Part shown: one piece after another, positions 1 to 8,143 of the stretch | Numbering within the stretch: position 1 is the stretch's first letter | How the letters are laid out: each line of letters opens with the position of its first letter | From: Devosia sp. FKR38 | GTDB lineage: Bacteria > Pseudomonadota > Alphaproteobacteria > Rhizobiales > Devosiaceae | DNA length: 64,000 nt | Assembly: GCF_005222805.1 (NCBI RefSeq) | Contig: NZ_STGC01000005.1 | Coordinates: 2,678,127-2,742,126, forward strand | Direction of reading: 5' to 3' | The notes under the pieces: generated by a model | Seen by the model: only the letters and a program-made list of their open reading frames with translations | Told to the model about the DNA's origin: nothing | Database searches by the model: none | Program-made: the position numbers and the translations under genes

Positions 1-198
1 ATTTGTCAGCGACATATCATTTTTGCCCAGCCTGTCACCAGTGCGTTGCCGGGCCTGGCGGCGGCAAAGTGGATACTGAACGGGGTAAGCATCACCCTTT
101 GTGTTGACCGCACGCCCGGTTGCTGTGCAATCCTTGTCGAAAGCCACCAGCGCGGGATTTAACCCGCCAGAAGGGCAACGACATCAGGGGAGGAACAC

Positions 199-765
199 GT
201 GCAGGCATTGGCCACGCTCGTCCGCGCCATCAGCGCGTTGAACAAATGGATCGGCGAAACTCTGTCCTGGCTCGCGCTGGTCTGCGTGCTGGTCTGTTTC
301 GCGGTGGTGGTGCAGCGCTATATCTTCAGCACCAGCACGCTGTGGATGCAGGACCTCTATATCTGGGTCAGCGGCGCCATGTTCACCGGCGTCGCCGGCT
401 TTGCCCTGATGCGCGACGATCATGTGCGGGTCGACATTTTCTATCGGCCTGCCTCGGTTCGCCGCAAGGCCATGGCAGATCTGTTCGGCGTCGTCGTGTT
501 CCTGCTGCCCTTTATGTATGTAGTGTTCCACTATGGCTGGCCCGCCATCGCCCGCTCCTGGAGCTATTACGAAGCCTCCAGCAATGTCGGCGGCATGCCG
601 GGCCTGTTCGTGCTCAAGAGCTTCATCATCGTTTTTGCAGTGCTGGTCGGCCTACAGGGCATTGCCATGGCAGCCCGCGCCATTCTGGTGCTGGCCGGCC
701 AGGAGAACCTCTTGCCGCCCGGCCTGCGCTACACCCGGGATCATGACGCGGAGGTCGCCCTGTGA
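199..765 (+). CDS. dctQ: TRAP transporter small permease (DctQ family)
   Basis: This 188-residue protein is the small membrane subunit of a tripartite ATP-independent (TRAP) transporter, which uses an ion gradient to import carboxylates delivered by a periplasmic binding protein. Four hydrophobic segments are visible (roughly residues 20-40, 50-72, 92-115 and 140-162), which is the family topology. The GTG start at 199 is preceded by a strong AGGGGAGGA ribosome site at 187-195. It overlaps the large permease gene by 4 bp, so the two are translationally coupled. Nothing coding is visible in 1-198. The family assignment is sure; the substrate is not visible from this subunit. Confidence 0.93.
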   Translation: MQALATLVRAISALNKWIGETLSWLALVCVLVCFAVVVQRYIFSTSTLWMQDLYIWVSGAMFTGVAGFALMRDDHVRVDIFYRPASVRRKAMADLFGVVVFLLPFMYVVFHYGWPAIARSWSYYEASSNVGGMPGLFVLKSFIIVFAVLVGLQGIAMAARAILVLAGQENLLPPGLRYTRDHDAEVAL

Positions 766-2153
766 GCCAGATCCTGATTGGCGAAATCCTCGCCTGCCTG
801 ATGTTCCTGGGCGTGATCGGCGTCTTGCTGATCGGCTTTCCGGTGGCCTTTTCCCTCGCCGGCACCGCCCTGATCTTTGGCCTCGTCGGCTGGTTGCTGG
901 GCGTCTATGACCCGTCCAATTATGGCTCGCTGATTGGCCGCTATGTCGGGCTGATGAGCAGCGAAACCCTGGTGGCCGTGCCGCTCTTTGTGTTCATGGG
1001 GGTGATGCTGGAGCGCTCCGGCATTGCCGAGCGCCTGCTGCTGACCATGGGCAAGCTCTTCGGCAATCTGCGCGGGGGCCTGGGCATTTCGGTGGTCATC
1101 GTGGGCGCCATGCTGGCCGCCTCGACCGGCGTCGTCGGCGCCACTGTGGTGACCATGGGCCTGATCTCCCTGCCCGCCATGCTGCGCGCCGGCTATGATC
1201 CCAAGCTCGCCACCGGCGTTATCTGCGCCTCAGGCACGCTGGGCCAGATCATCCCACCCTCGACGGTGCTGATCTTCATGGGCGACATGCTCTCGGGCAT
1301 CAATGCCCAGGTGCAGATGGAAAAGGGCAATTTCGCGCCTGAACCCGTCTCCGTCGGCGCCCTGTTCGCCGGGGCCCTGCTGCCGGGCATCCTGCTGGTG
1401 ATACTCTATCTGCTCTGGGTGATCTTCAAGGCCGTCACCGATCCCAAGTCCGCCCCGGCAACGCCCGTGCCCGAGGCCGAGAAGAAGGACCTCGGCCGCG
1501 AGGTTATGGTGGCCCTGGTGCCGCCGTTGCTGCTGATCGTGGCCGTGCTCGGCTCGATCCTGAAAGGCATCGCGACCCCGACCGAGGCCGCCTCGGTCGG
1601 CTCGGTGGGTGCCATGCTGCTGGCCATGGCCAACCGCAAGTTCACCCTGTCGATCCTGCGCCAGGCCGTGGTGTCGACCGCCACCATCACCTCGATGGTG
1701 TTCATCATCCTGTTCGGCGCCGCGGTGTTCTCGGTGGTGTTCCGCATGATGGGCGGCGACAATCTGGTGCATGCCTTCCTGTCCAGCATGCCGGGCGGCG
1801 CCATCGGCGCCACCATCATCGTGATGGCCATCATGTTCATGCTCGGCTTTATCCTGGACACCTTCGAGATCATCTTCATCGTGATCCCGATCACCGCGCC
1901 GGTGCTGCTGACGCTGGGCGTCGATCCGATCTGGCTGGGCGTGATGGTGGGCGTGAACCTGCAGACCAGCTTCCTGACGCCGCCCTTTGGCTTTTCGCTG
2001 TTCTATCTGCGCGGCGTGGCGCCTTCGAGCGTCACCACGACCATGATCTATCGCGGCGTGATCCCCTTTGTGGTCCTGCAGGTTGTGGCGCTGGCCATCC
2101 TCTTCCTGGTGCCGCAGCTGATCACCTGGCTGCCCGGCCTGCTCTACAAATAG
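762..2153 (+). CDS. dctM: TRAP transporter large permease (DctM family)
   Basis: This 463-residue, very hydrophobic protein is the transport channel of the TRAP system. It has the usual dozen or so membrane segments and the late TPPFGFSLFYLRG block typical of DctM. The length fits the fused-free DctM class (about 430-465 residues). The GTG start at 762 overlaps the stop of the small permease gene in the GTGA arrangement. The predicted binding protein is the next gene but lies on the opposite strand, converging on the same terminator. That is not the usual P-Q-M operon order. Confidence 0.94.
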   Translation: MSQILIGEILACLMFLGVIGVLLIGFPVAFSLAGTALIFGLVGWLLGVYDPSNYGSLIGRYVGLMSSETLVAVPLFVFMGVMLERSGIAERLLLTMGKLFGNLRGGLGISVVIVGAMLAASTGVVGATVVTMGLISLPAMLRAGYDPKLATGVICASGTLGQIIPPSTVLIFMGDMLSGINAQVQMEKGNFAPEPVSVGALFAGALLPGILLVILYLLWVIFKAVTDPKSAPATPVPEAEKKDLGREVMVALVPPLLLIVAVLGSILKGIATPTEAASVGSVGAMLLAMANRKFTLSILRQAVVSTATITSMVFIILFGAAVFSVVFRMMGGDNLVHAFLSSMPGGAIGATIIVMAIMFMLGFILDTFEIIFIVIPITAPVLLTLGVDPIWLGVMVGVNLQTSFLTPPFGFSLFYLRGVAPSSVTTTMIYRGVIPFVVLQVVALAILFLVPQLITWLPGLLYK

Positions 2154-2170
2154 GCCGCAGGGGCACAGCA

Positions 2171-2198
2171 AAAAGCCCGGGCGCGAGCCCGGGCTTTT
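2171..2198. terminator. Bidirectional intrinsic terminator between dctM and the TRAP binding-protein gene
   Basis: A perfect 12-bp stem (2171-2182 with 2187-2198) closes a GCGA tetraloop. The stem ends in AAAA on one side and TTTT on the other, so it can act for transcripts from either strand. It lies 17 bp after the dctM stop and 18 bp before the stop of the convergent binding-protein gene. Confidence 0.9.
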
Positions 2199-2216
2199 CT
2201 CTGCCGGCAGGGCCGG

Positions 2217-3317
2217 TCAGGTGTACTTGATGTACTTTTCGCGGGCGACCAGGAAGGGCGCATCCGTGCCCTCGGTGCGTTCACGCAGCAGGTTGAAGGC
2301 AGAGATGAAGCTCTCGGCCGTTTCCTTGGTCAGCGCATCGCCGCCCTCGCGGATCTCGGCGATCACTTCCATGGCCGCCTTGGCGCCGGCTTCCAGGATT
2401 TCATCGGGGAAGCGGCGCACCTGCACGCCATGCTCGCTGACCAGGGCGCGCAGCGCGCGCGGGTCATTGGCATACATGTCGGATGCCACATCGTCATAGG
2501 ACGCCTGGGCGCAGACCGCGACGAGCTCCTGCAGATCCTCGGGCAGTTCGGCCAGCTTGGATTTGCTGACCACCAGTTCGGTGGCCAGGCCCGGCTCCAC
2601 GAAGCTGGGGAAGTAGTAGTTCTTGGCCACCTGGTAGAAGCCCAGCGCCAGATCATTGTAGGGACCGACGAATTCGGCCGCGTCGAGCGTGCCCGACTGC
2701 AGCGCGGCAAAGATTTCGCCTGCGGCCATATTGGTCACCGAGGCGCCCAGCTTGCCCCACACCTGGCCGCCCAGGCCCGGCGTGCGGAAACGCAGGCCCT
2801 GCAGGTCCGCCACGCCCGTCAGCTCGTTCTTGAACCAGCCGCCGGCCTGGGTGCCGGTGTCGCCGGACAGATAGCCCTTGAGGCCGAACTGGTCGTAGAT
2901 CTTGTCCCACTGTTCCTGCCCGCCCAGATAGCGCACCCAGGCCGCCAGTTCGCGGCTGGTCATGCCATAGGGCACGCCGGTGAAAAAGCTCAGCCCCTGG
3001 CTCTTGTTCTGCCAGTAATAGGCCGCGCCATGGCTCATTTCGGCCGAGCCGTCGATGACGGCGTCGAGCGCCTGCAGGCCCGGCACCATTTCGCCAGCCG
3101 CAAAGACCTGCACGGTGAGCCGGCCGCCCGAGGCCTTGGTGATACGATCGGCCAGCTTCTGCGCGCCCACGCCGAGGCCGGGGAAATTCTTGGGCCAGGT
3201 GGTGACCATGCGCCAGGTGATATTGCCCTGCGCGATCGCCGGCGTCGCCAGCGTTGCAGCCGCTGCCGCCCCGATGGTCGCCACGGATGCGGATTTGAAG
3301 AACTCGCGTCTTTTCAT
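2217..3317 (-). CDS. dctP: TRAP transporter periplasmic substrate-binding protein (DctP family, TakP-like)
   Basis: This 366-residue extracytoplasmic receptor captures the substrate for the adjacent DctQM permease. It starts with a Tat-like signal (KRREFFKSA, then an alanine-rich hydrophobic stretch, cleavage near AIA-QG). The mature part begins WRMVTTWPKNFPGLG and resembles the alpha-keto-acid/lactate-binding branch (TakP type). The ATG at 3317 is chosen over longer frames because a GGGAGAAG ribosome site precedes it and the signal peptide begins there. A lactate or 2-oxoacid substrate would suit the nearby lldD, but no copy of the regulon palindrome is seen upstream, so the link is inference only. 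Confidence 0.9.
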   Translation of the reverse strand: MKRREFFKSASVATIGAAAAATLATPAIAQGNITWRMVTTWPKNFPGLGVGAQKLADRITKASGGRLTVQVFAAGEMVPGLQALDAVIDGSAEMSHGAAYYWQNKSQGLSFFTGVPYGMTSRELAAWVRYLGGQEQWDKIYDQFGLKGYLSGDTGTQAGGWFKNELTGVADLQGLRFRTPGLGGQVWGKLGASVTNMAAGEIFAALQSGTLDAAEFVGPYNDLALGFYQVAKNYYFPSFVEPGLATELVVSKSKLAELPEDLQELVAVCAQASYDDVASDMYANDPRALRALVSEHGVQVRRFPDEILEAGAKAAMEVIAEIREGGDALTKETAESFISAFNLLRERTEGTDAPFLVAREKYIKYT

Positions 3318-3563
3318 TCTCTTCTCCCTTGTTTCATCCGCGCGTCGCGGCGCGAACGCTGTGTCGGTGCCACCTCTCCCAAAACGGCCCGATCCAGTGC
3401 CTGCTAGAAGACCAACCCCCAGCGGCGCTGTCCAGCACCATATTGCCGCTGACCAATCGAGCAGGGCCAAGATTCTTTTGCCGATGACGGATTAAACCGG
3501 CCGCTGCGGTGTTGATGCATGTACGGGCCACAAACCGAGCCCGAACCAAGGAGGGATTATCCC

Positions 3564-3956
3564 ATGATGCTGCGTTCCATTCTGGCCGGCGCTGCCGCGC
3601 TCGCCCTGTTCGCCATGCCTGCCTTTGCTGCTGACTATGTCGGCGGCGCCGTCAAATCTGCCGACATCGGCGGCAAGATGGTGCTGACCGGCGCCAATGA
3701 CATGACGCTCTATATTTTCGACAAGGACACTGCCGGCGTCAGCAATTGCTATGACAAGTGCGCCGTCAACTGGCCGCCGCTGCTGGCCGATGCCGCTGCC
3801 AAGCCCGAGGGCGACTTCACCCTGGTCGACCGCACCGACGGCACCAAGATGTGGGCCTACAAGGCCATGCCGCTCTATTTCTGGAAGGACGACATGAAGG
3901 CCGGCGACATCACCGGTGACGGCGTCGGCGGCGTCTGGCATCTTGCCGTAGAATAA
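3564..3956 (+). CDS. Secreted protein with Yx(FWY)xxD motifs (COG4315-like)
   Basis: This 130-residue exported protein has a Sec signal peptide (MLRSILAGAAALALFAMPAFA, cleaved before ADY). Two copies of the short repeat of the 'secreted repeat of unknown function' family are visible: LYIFDKD with NCYDKCAVNWPP after it, and LYFWKDD followed by GDGVGGVWHLA near the C-terminus. The ATG at 3564 has an excellent AAGGAGGGA site 6-7 bp upstream; ATG at 3567 is an alternative. The gene is followed 14 bp later by an ECF sigma factor and its anti-sigma factor, so it may be co-transcribed with them or be their target. Its biochemical role is unknown. Confidence 0.88.
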   Translation: MMLRSILAGAAALALFAMPAFAADYVGGAVKSADIGGKMVLTGANDMTLYIFDKDTAGVSNCYDKCAVNWPPLLADAAAKPEGDFTLVDRTDGTKMWAYKAMPLYFWKDDMKAGDITGDGVGGVWHLAVE

Positions 3957-3970
3957 ACCCGGACCCTGCC

Positions 3971-4477
3971 TTGGACAGTTTTCTCGACCAGGTCGAAGCC
4001 TGTGTACCGGCCCTGCGGCGCTATGCCCGGGCGCTGACGCGCAATCTCGACCTGGCCGATGATCTGGTCCAGGACTGTCTGGAACGCGCCATCTCCCGGC
4101 GCGGGCTGTTCCGCCCGAGCGGACCGGTCCGCGCCTGGCTGTTCACGATCCTCCTTAACCTGCACCGCAACGGCCTGCGTGCCGCGCGCCATCAGGCCAG
4201 CACGGTGGATCTGGACAGCATTGCCGAACCCGCGACCCCGGCGCCGCAACCGGGCCATCTGGCCCTGGCCGAAATGGCCCGCGCCATCGACGCCCTGCCA
4301 CTGGAGCAAAAGGAAGCCTTGCTGCTTGTTGCCCTCGAAGGCCTGCCCTATGCGGAGGCCGCCGCCATCCTGAAGATTCCGCAAGGCACGCTGATGAGCC
4401 GGCTGGGCCGCGCCCGCGCCGCCCTGCGCCTGGCCACCGGCACGCCGGCCGAGCCGCATCTGAGGACGGTGAAATGA
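3971..4477 (+). CDS. ECF-type RNA polymerase sigma factor
   Basis: This 168-residue protein holds sigma region 2 (about residues 12-75, with ADDLVQDCLERA and the RAWLFTILLN segment) and region 4 (about 108-155, ending GTLMSRLGRARAAL), with no region 3. This is the ECF layout. The proposed start is TTG at 3971; no good ribosome site precedes it, so it may be translated by coupling to the secreted-protein gene 14 bp upstream. The last bases overlap the anti-sigma gene as ATGA. It presumably directs transcription of an envelope-stress or starvation regulon; its promoter motif was not identified. Confidence 0.92.
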   Translation: MDSFLDQVEACVPALRRYARALTRNLDLADDLVQDCLERAISRRGLFRPSGPVRAWLFTILLNLHRNGLRAARHQASTVDLDSIAEPATPAPQPGHLALAEMARAIDALPLEQKEALLLVALEGLPYAEAAAILKIPQGTLMSRLGRARAALRLATGTPAEPHLRTVK

Positions 4478-5274
4478 CCGAGATCACCCGCGACATGCTC
4501 ATGGCTTATGCCGACGGCCAGCTCGAGGCCGACCAGCGCCTGCTGGTGGAGGCCCATCTGGCCGCCAATCCCGAAGCAGCGGCCGAGGTGGCCCTGCTGC
4601 AGCGCCAGTCCGACGCCATCCGGACCCTGTTTGCCCCTGCCGGCGCCGAGCCCGTGCCGACCCGCTTGCGCCCCACCCGCATCGCTGCCGACCTGCGCCG
4701 CCAGCAGCGTCGTCAATGGGGCTGGGCCGCCGCCGCCGTCATGCTGCTCAGCCTGGGCCTGGGCATTGGCTTTGCCGCCCGCCCGCTGTTTGACCCGCCG
4801 GCCAGCGCCACCCTGATTGCCGACGCCGTCAATGCCCACACCGTCTATGTCGCCGAGAGCCGCCACGCCGTCGAAGTGGGCAGCGCCGACAGCGAGCATC
4901 TCTCGACCTGGCTGTCCAACCGGCTCGATACGCATCTGGGCATGCCCGACCTTGCCGGCGAGGGCTTTGCCCTGGTGGGCGGGCGCCTCTTGCCCGGCGA
5001 ACCCGACAAGGGCGGCCGCGCTGCCCAGCTGATGTATGAGGATGCCGACAAGCAGCGCATCACCGTCTATGTCACCGCCGCGCTGCCCGACGCCCGGCCC
5101 GCCTATCAATTGGCCAATTACCAGGGCGCCGAGGCCTTCTACTGGGCCAATGCGCGCATCACCTGCACGGTGGTGGGCACGCTGGCCCCCGAGCGCATGC
5201 AGGCGGTGTCCCGCGCTGTCTATACCCAGCTCAGCGAGGGCGACGTCACCGCCGCCCCGCCCTATCGCGGCTAG
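4474..5274 (+). CDS. Membrane-anchored anti-sigma factor
   Basis: This 266-residue protein overlaps the sigma factor gene by 4 bp. It has a short cytoplasmic domain (about 1-80, with the AYADGQLEADQRLLVEAHLAANPE helix pair typical of anti-sigma N-termini), one membrane helix (about 84-103) and a periplasmic domain of about 160 residues. It has no HxxxCxxC zinc motif, so it is not a zinc-binding (ZAS) member. It should hold the ECF factor at the membrane until a periplasmic signal frees it. The gene ends only 3 bp before the convergent lldD stop. Confidence 0.87.
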   Translation: MTEITRDMLMAYADGQLEADQRLLVEAHLAANPEAAAEVALLQRQSDAIRTLFAPAGAEPVPTRLRPTRIAADLRRQQRRQWGWAAAAVMLLSLGLGIGFAARPLFDPPASATLIADAVNAHTVYVAESRHAVEVGSADSEHLSTWLSNRLDTHLGMPDLAGEGFALVGGRLLPGEPDKGGRAAQLMYEDADKQRITVYVTAALPDARPAYQLANYQGAEAFYWANARITCTVVGTLAPERMQAVSRAVYTQLSEGDVTAAPPYRG

Positions 5275-5277
5275 GCC

Positions 5278-6459
5278 TCAGCCGGCCAGCGGCGCCCGAC
5301 GCGGCGGAATGTCGTTGGAATAGATATTGTGCAGCCCGACATTGAGGATATCGCGCTCGCCACACAGCGCCATGGTGGTGTCGAGCTCCTTGCGGATGAT
5401 CTCGAGCACCCGCGCCACGCCCGCCTGGCCACCGGCCCCCAGCCCATAGAGCATGGGACGGCCGATGAAGGTGCCCTTGGCGCCATAGGCCAGCGCCTTG
5501 ATCACATCCTGGCCCGAGCGAATGCCGCTATCGAGATAGACCTCCGTGCGCTTGCCGATGGCATCGATGATCTCGGGCAGCACGCGGATGGTCGAAGGCG
5601 CGCCATCGAGCTGACGGCCGCCGTGATTGGAGACGATCACCGCATCGGCGCCGTTCTCGACAGCGGCAATGGCATCCTCGCGGTCGAGCACGCCCTTGAC
5701 GATCACCGGCCCGCCAAAGCGCTTCTTGACCCAGGCCACATCGGCCCAGTTGAGCGTGGGGTCGAACTGGCTTGAGGTCCAGGCCGAGAGCGAGGCCAGA
5801 TCGTGATTGCCATCCACATGGCCCACGATATTGCGGAAGGTATGCCGCTTGGTGCCCAGCATGCGCGCGCACCAGAGGGGGTGCTGCATCATCTGGTAGA
5901 TCGAATAGGGCGTGAACTTGGGCGGGGTGGAGAGGCCATTGTGAATGTCCTTGTGGCGCTGGCCCAGGATCTGCAGATCCATGGTCAGCACCAGCGCCGA
6001 GCATTTGGCCGCCTTGGCCCGGTCGATCAGCCGCTCGATGAAGCCGCGATCGCGCATCACATAGAGCTGGAACCAGAACGGCGCACTGGTGTTTTCGGCA
6101 ATGTCCTCGATCGAGCACACCGACATGGTCGAGAGCGTGAAGGGAATGCCGAATTCTTCGGCCGCCTTGGCCGCCTTGATCTCGCCATCGGCGATCTGCA
6201 TGCCGCCGGTCGCCGCCGGGGCAATGGCCACCGGCATGGTGATGGTCTTGCCCAGCATGGACGTCTTGAGGTTGCGGCCCTCCAGGTTCACCGCCACCTT
6301 CTGGCGCAGGCTGATCTTGTTGAAGTCGCTCTCATTGGCCCGATAGGTGCCTTCGGTATAGCTGCCGCTGTCGGCATATTCGAAGAACATCTTGGGCACC
6401 GAACGCCGCGCCTTCTCCTTCATCTCGGCCACGGTGAGGATCTTGTCGAGACGGGGCAT
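5278..6459 (-). CDS. lldD: FMN-dependent L-lactate dehydrogenase (alpha-hydroxy-acid dehydrogenase family)
   Basis: This 393-residue flavoenzyme oxidises L-lactate to pyruvate and passes electrons to the respiratory chain. The FMN-dependent alpha-hydroxy-acid fold is clear: MFFEYADSGS near the N-terminus, PVAIAPAATGG, and the active-site block SNHGGRQLDGAPST with catalytic histidine and arginine. The length matches E. coli LldD (about 396). The ATG at 6459 follows an AGGAG site; a longer frame has no such signal. A perfect palindrome at 6494-6507, shared with the gntR and FAH promoters, fills the space just downstream of a TTGACG -35 element. Lactate made by a fucose-type pathway would be the logical substrate under that control. 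Confidence 0.93.
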   Translation of the reverse strand: MPRLDKILTVAEMKEKARRSVPKMFFEYADSGSYTEGTYRANESDFNKISLRQKVAVNLEGRNLKTSMLGKTITMPVAIAPAATGGMQIADGEIKAAKAAEEFGIPFTLSTMSVCSIEDIAENTSAPFWFQLYVMRDRGFIERLIDRAKAAKCSALVLTMDLQILGQRHKDIHNGLSTPPKFTPYSIYQMMQHPLWCARMLGTKRHTFRNIVGHVDGNHDLASLSAWTSSQFDPTLNWADVAWVKKRFGGPVIVKGVLDREDAIAAVENGADAVIVSNHGGRQLDGAPSTIRVLPEIIDAIGKRTEVYLDSGIRSGQDVIKALAYGAKGTFIGRPMLYGLGAGGQAGVARVLEIIRKELDTTMALCGERDILNVGLHNIYSNDIPPRRAPLAG

Positions 6460-6493
6460 GTGCGGACTCCTGCGCTTTGCCCCTGCCCTAACA

Positions 6494-6507
6494 ACTAACA
6501 TGTTAGT
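6494..6507. promoter_or_regulatory. Operator palindrome upstream of lldD, with adjacent -35 element
   Basis: ACTAACATGTTAGT is a perfect 14-bp palindrome. The 12-bp core CTAACATGTTAG recurs exactly at 11057-11068 and with one change at 12318-12329. On the minus strand it starts immediately after a TTGACG hexamer (6508-6513) that reads as the lldD -35 element, so a bound protein would block the core promoter. It lies 35 bp upstream of the lldD start. The likely ligand is the GntR-family protein encoded at 11070-11819. The repeat is seen directly; regulation is inference. Confidence 0.78.
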
Positions 6508-6553
6508 CGTCAATTGGCAGATGGATGCGCCATCATCCGCGCGCGCCAGCGCG

Positions 6554-6721
6554 TCAGGCGGGGGGCGACTTGCTGGCCAGCGTCGAGACGGTAAAGGCGA
6601 ACAGCACGATCAGCGCCGTCCACCAGCCGATGTAGTAAAATGCCGGAAACAGGAACATCAGCACCGCACCATCGAGATAGCTGTAGCGTGGGCGGACAAG
6701 GATCTGGAAAACCGTCTTCAT
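6554..6721 (-). CDS. Small two-helix membrane protein upstream of lldD
   Basis: A 55-residue frame begins MKTVFQILVRPRYSYLDG and continues as two hydrophobic segments (about residues 17-30 and 32-48), ending STLASKSPPA. The ATG at 6721 has GGAG about 10 bp upstream. It runs in the same direction as lldD, 94 bp before it, with the operator and -35 of lldD between. The aromatic, membrane-like composition argues for a real gene, though it is too short for family assignment. It looks like a DUF-type small inner-membrane protein of unknown function. Confidence 0.6.
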   Translation of the reverse strand: MKTVFQILVRPRYSYLDGAVLMFLFPAFYYIGWWTALIVLFAFTVSTLASKSPPA

Positions 6722-6863
6722 GGCGATGCGCTCCGACTAAGATCAGCAACTGCACCTGACATAGGCCGGCCCGATCGGCCTGGCTGTTCCCGAGGGAACC
6801 CGCCCTCTTGCCACCACGCCGCCCATCTCGTCATATGCAGGCAAAAACGGGGGGAGACAGGCC

Positions 6864-7778
6864 ATGGCCATCGGCGGCGACGCGCTCGAGTTCATCGACA
6901 AGAAATTCTATGACCTGACCATCGGCATCGCGCCGCTCGAAGTGCTCTATGACGGCTGCCGCTGGGCAGAGGGGCCGGTGTGGTTTGCCGATGGCAATTA
7001 TCTGGTGTGGAGCGACATCCCCAACAACCGCATGCTCAAATGGGTGCCCGACCTCGGGGTGACGACGTTCCGCACGCCCTCCAACTACGTCAATGGCAAT
7101 ACCCGCGACCGCCAGGGAAGGCTGATCTCCTGCTCGCATGGCGCCCGCGCCGTGCTGCGGACCGAGGCCGATGGCACCATCACTACGCTGGTCGACCGCT
7201 ACGAGGGCAAGCGCCTCAACTCCCCCAATGATGTGGTGGTGAAATCCGATGGCACCATCTGGTTCACCGACCCGCCCTACGGCATCATCAGCGACTACGA
7301 AGGCTACAAGTCCGACCAGGAACAGGCCGGCTGCTACGTCTATCGCTTCGATCCCACGGACAATTCGCTGACCGTGGTGGCCGATGATTTCGCCAAGCCC
7401 AATGGCCTGGCCTTTTCGCCGGACGAGTCGATCCTTTATGTGTCCGACACAGGCCAGAGCCACGATCCCGACTACCCGGCCCATATCCGCCAGTTCAGCG
7501 TCGATGGCGCCAGGCTGACCAACCCAAAAGTGTTCGCCGATATCGACTCCGGCCTGCCCGATGGCTTCCGGCTCGATACCGAGGGCAATGTCTGGACCAG
7601 CGCCGGGCTGGGCGTGAATGTCTATGACCCCGCCGGCACGCTGCTGGGCCGCGTCAAGACCGGCGCCAAGACCTCCAATGTGGTGTTCGGCGGGCCGCGC
7701 CGAAATCGCCTCTTCATCACCTGCAGCCAATATGTGATGGCCACCTATGTGGGGGCGACGGGGTTGCAGCGGCCTTGA
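6864..7778 (+). CDS. SMP-30/gluconolactonase-family lactonase
   Basis: This 304-residue six-bladed beta-propeller protein is of the SMP-30/LRE type, which hydrolyses sugar lactones with a bound divalent metal. Family signatures include AEGPVWF with its metal-ligand glutamate (about residue 36), the LNSPNDVVV block, GLAFSPDESILYVSDT, and the late DGFRLDTEGNVW block. The ATG at 6864 follows a GGGGGGAG site. In this context it could open L-fuconolactone or a similar aldonolactone, but no copy of the regulon palindrome is seen upstream. Its stop overlaps a possible TTG start of the next gene. Confidence 0.88.
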   Translation: MAIGGDALEFIDKKFYDLTIGIAPLEVLYDGCRWAEGPVWFADGNYLVWSDIPNNRMLKWVPDLGVTTFRTPSNYVNGNTRDRQGRLISCSHGARAVLRTEADGTITTLVDRYEGKRLNSPNDVVVKSDGTIWFTDPPYGIISDYEGYKSDQEQAGCYVYRFDPTDNSLTVVADDFAKPNGLAFSPDESILYVSDTGQSHDPDYPAHIRQFSVDGARLTNPKVFADIDSGLPDGFRLDTEGNVWTSAGLGVNVYDPAGTLLGRVKTGAKTSNVVFGGPRRNRLFITCSQYVMATYVGATGLQRP

Positions 7779-8143
7779 GCCCTGTGCCGCAGAGCACGCT
7801 GGACTTTCTGGCCGCCCTCACTGGCGAGCAGCGCGACGCGCTGCTGGCTCTGCGGGCCGAGATTATCGCCGCCGCGCCGGAGGCCGAGGAATATATCGGC
7901 TATGGCATCCCCGCCTTTCGGCACAATGGCGCCCTGGTGTCGTTCGGCGCCACGCGCAGCAAATGCTCCTTCTATGTGCAGAGCCCGGCGGTGATGGAAG
8001 CGTTCGCCGCCGACCTCACCGGGCTGGACACCTCCAAGGGCACGATCCGCTTTGCCCCCGACAAACCCCTGCCATCTGAGCTGGTCCACCGCATCGTCCA
8101 GGCGCGTCTCGAAGAGAACGCCGCCCGCAAGCGGGCCCGATGA
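7775..8143 (+). CDS. DUF1801 (YdhG-like) family protein
   Basis: This 122-residue protein has the DUF1801 pattern: an early TLDFLAAL helix, then EEYIGYGIPAFRHNG, a strand with SFYVQSP, and the C-terminal DTSKGTIRFAPDKPLP block. The family is small and cytoplasmic, with no firm biochemical role. The start is either TTG at 7775 (overlapping the lactonase stop) or GTG at 7784. The stop overlaps the next gene as ATGA, so lactonase, DUF1801 and the methyltransferase gene form one run. Confidence 0.82.
   Translation: MSPVPQSTLDFLAALTGEQRDALLALRAEIIAAAPEAEEYIGYGIPAFRHNGALVSFGATRSKCSFYVQSPAVMEAFAADLTGLDTSKGTIRFAPDKPLPSELVHRIVQARLEENAARKRAR

Noticed and set aside
1..198. TRAP transporter as member of the same GntR regulon
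   Set aside because: Neither the region before dctQ nor that before dctP contains the palindrome.
6722..6863. Fourth operator copy before the SMP-30 lactonase (CTGACATAGG near 6755)
   Set aside because: Only part of one half-site matches and there is no palindrome, so it is not counted as a regulon site.
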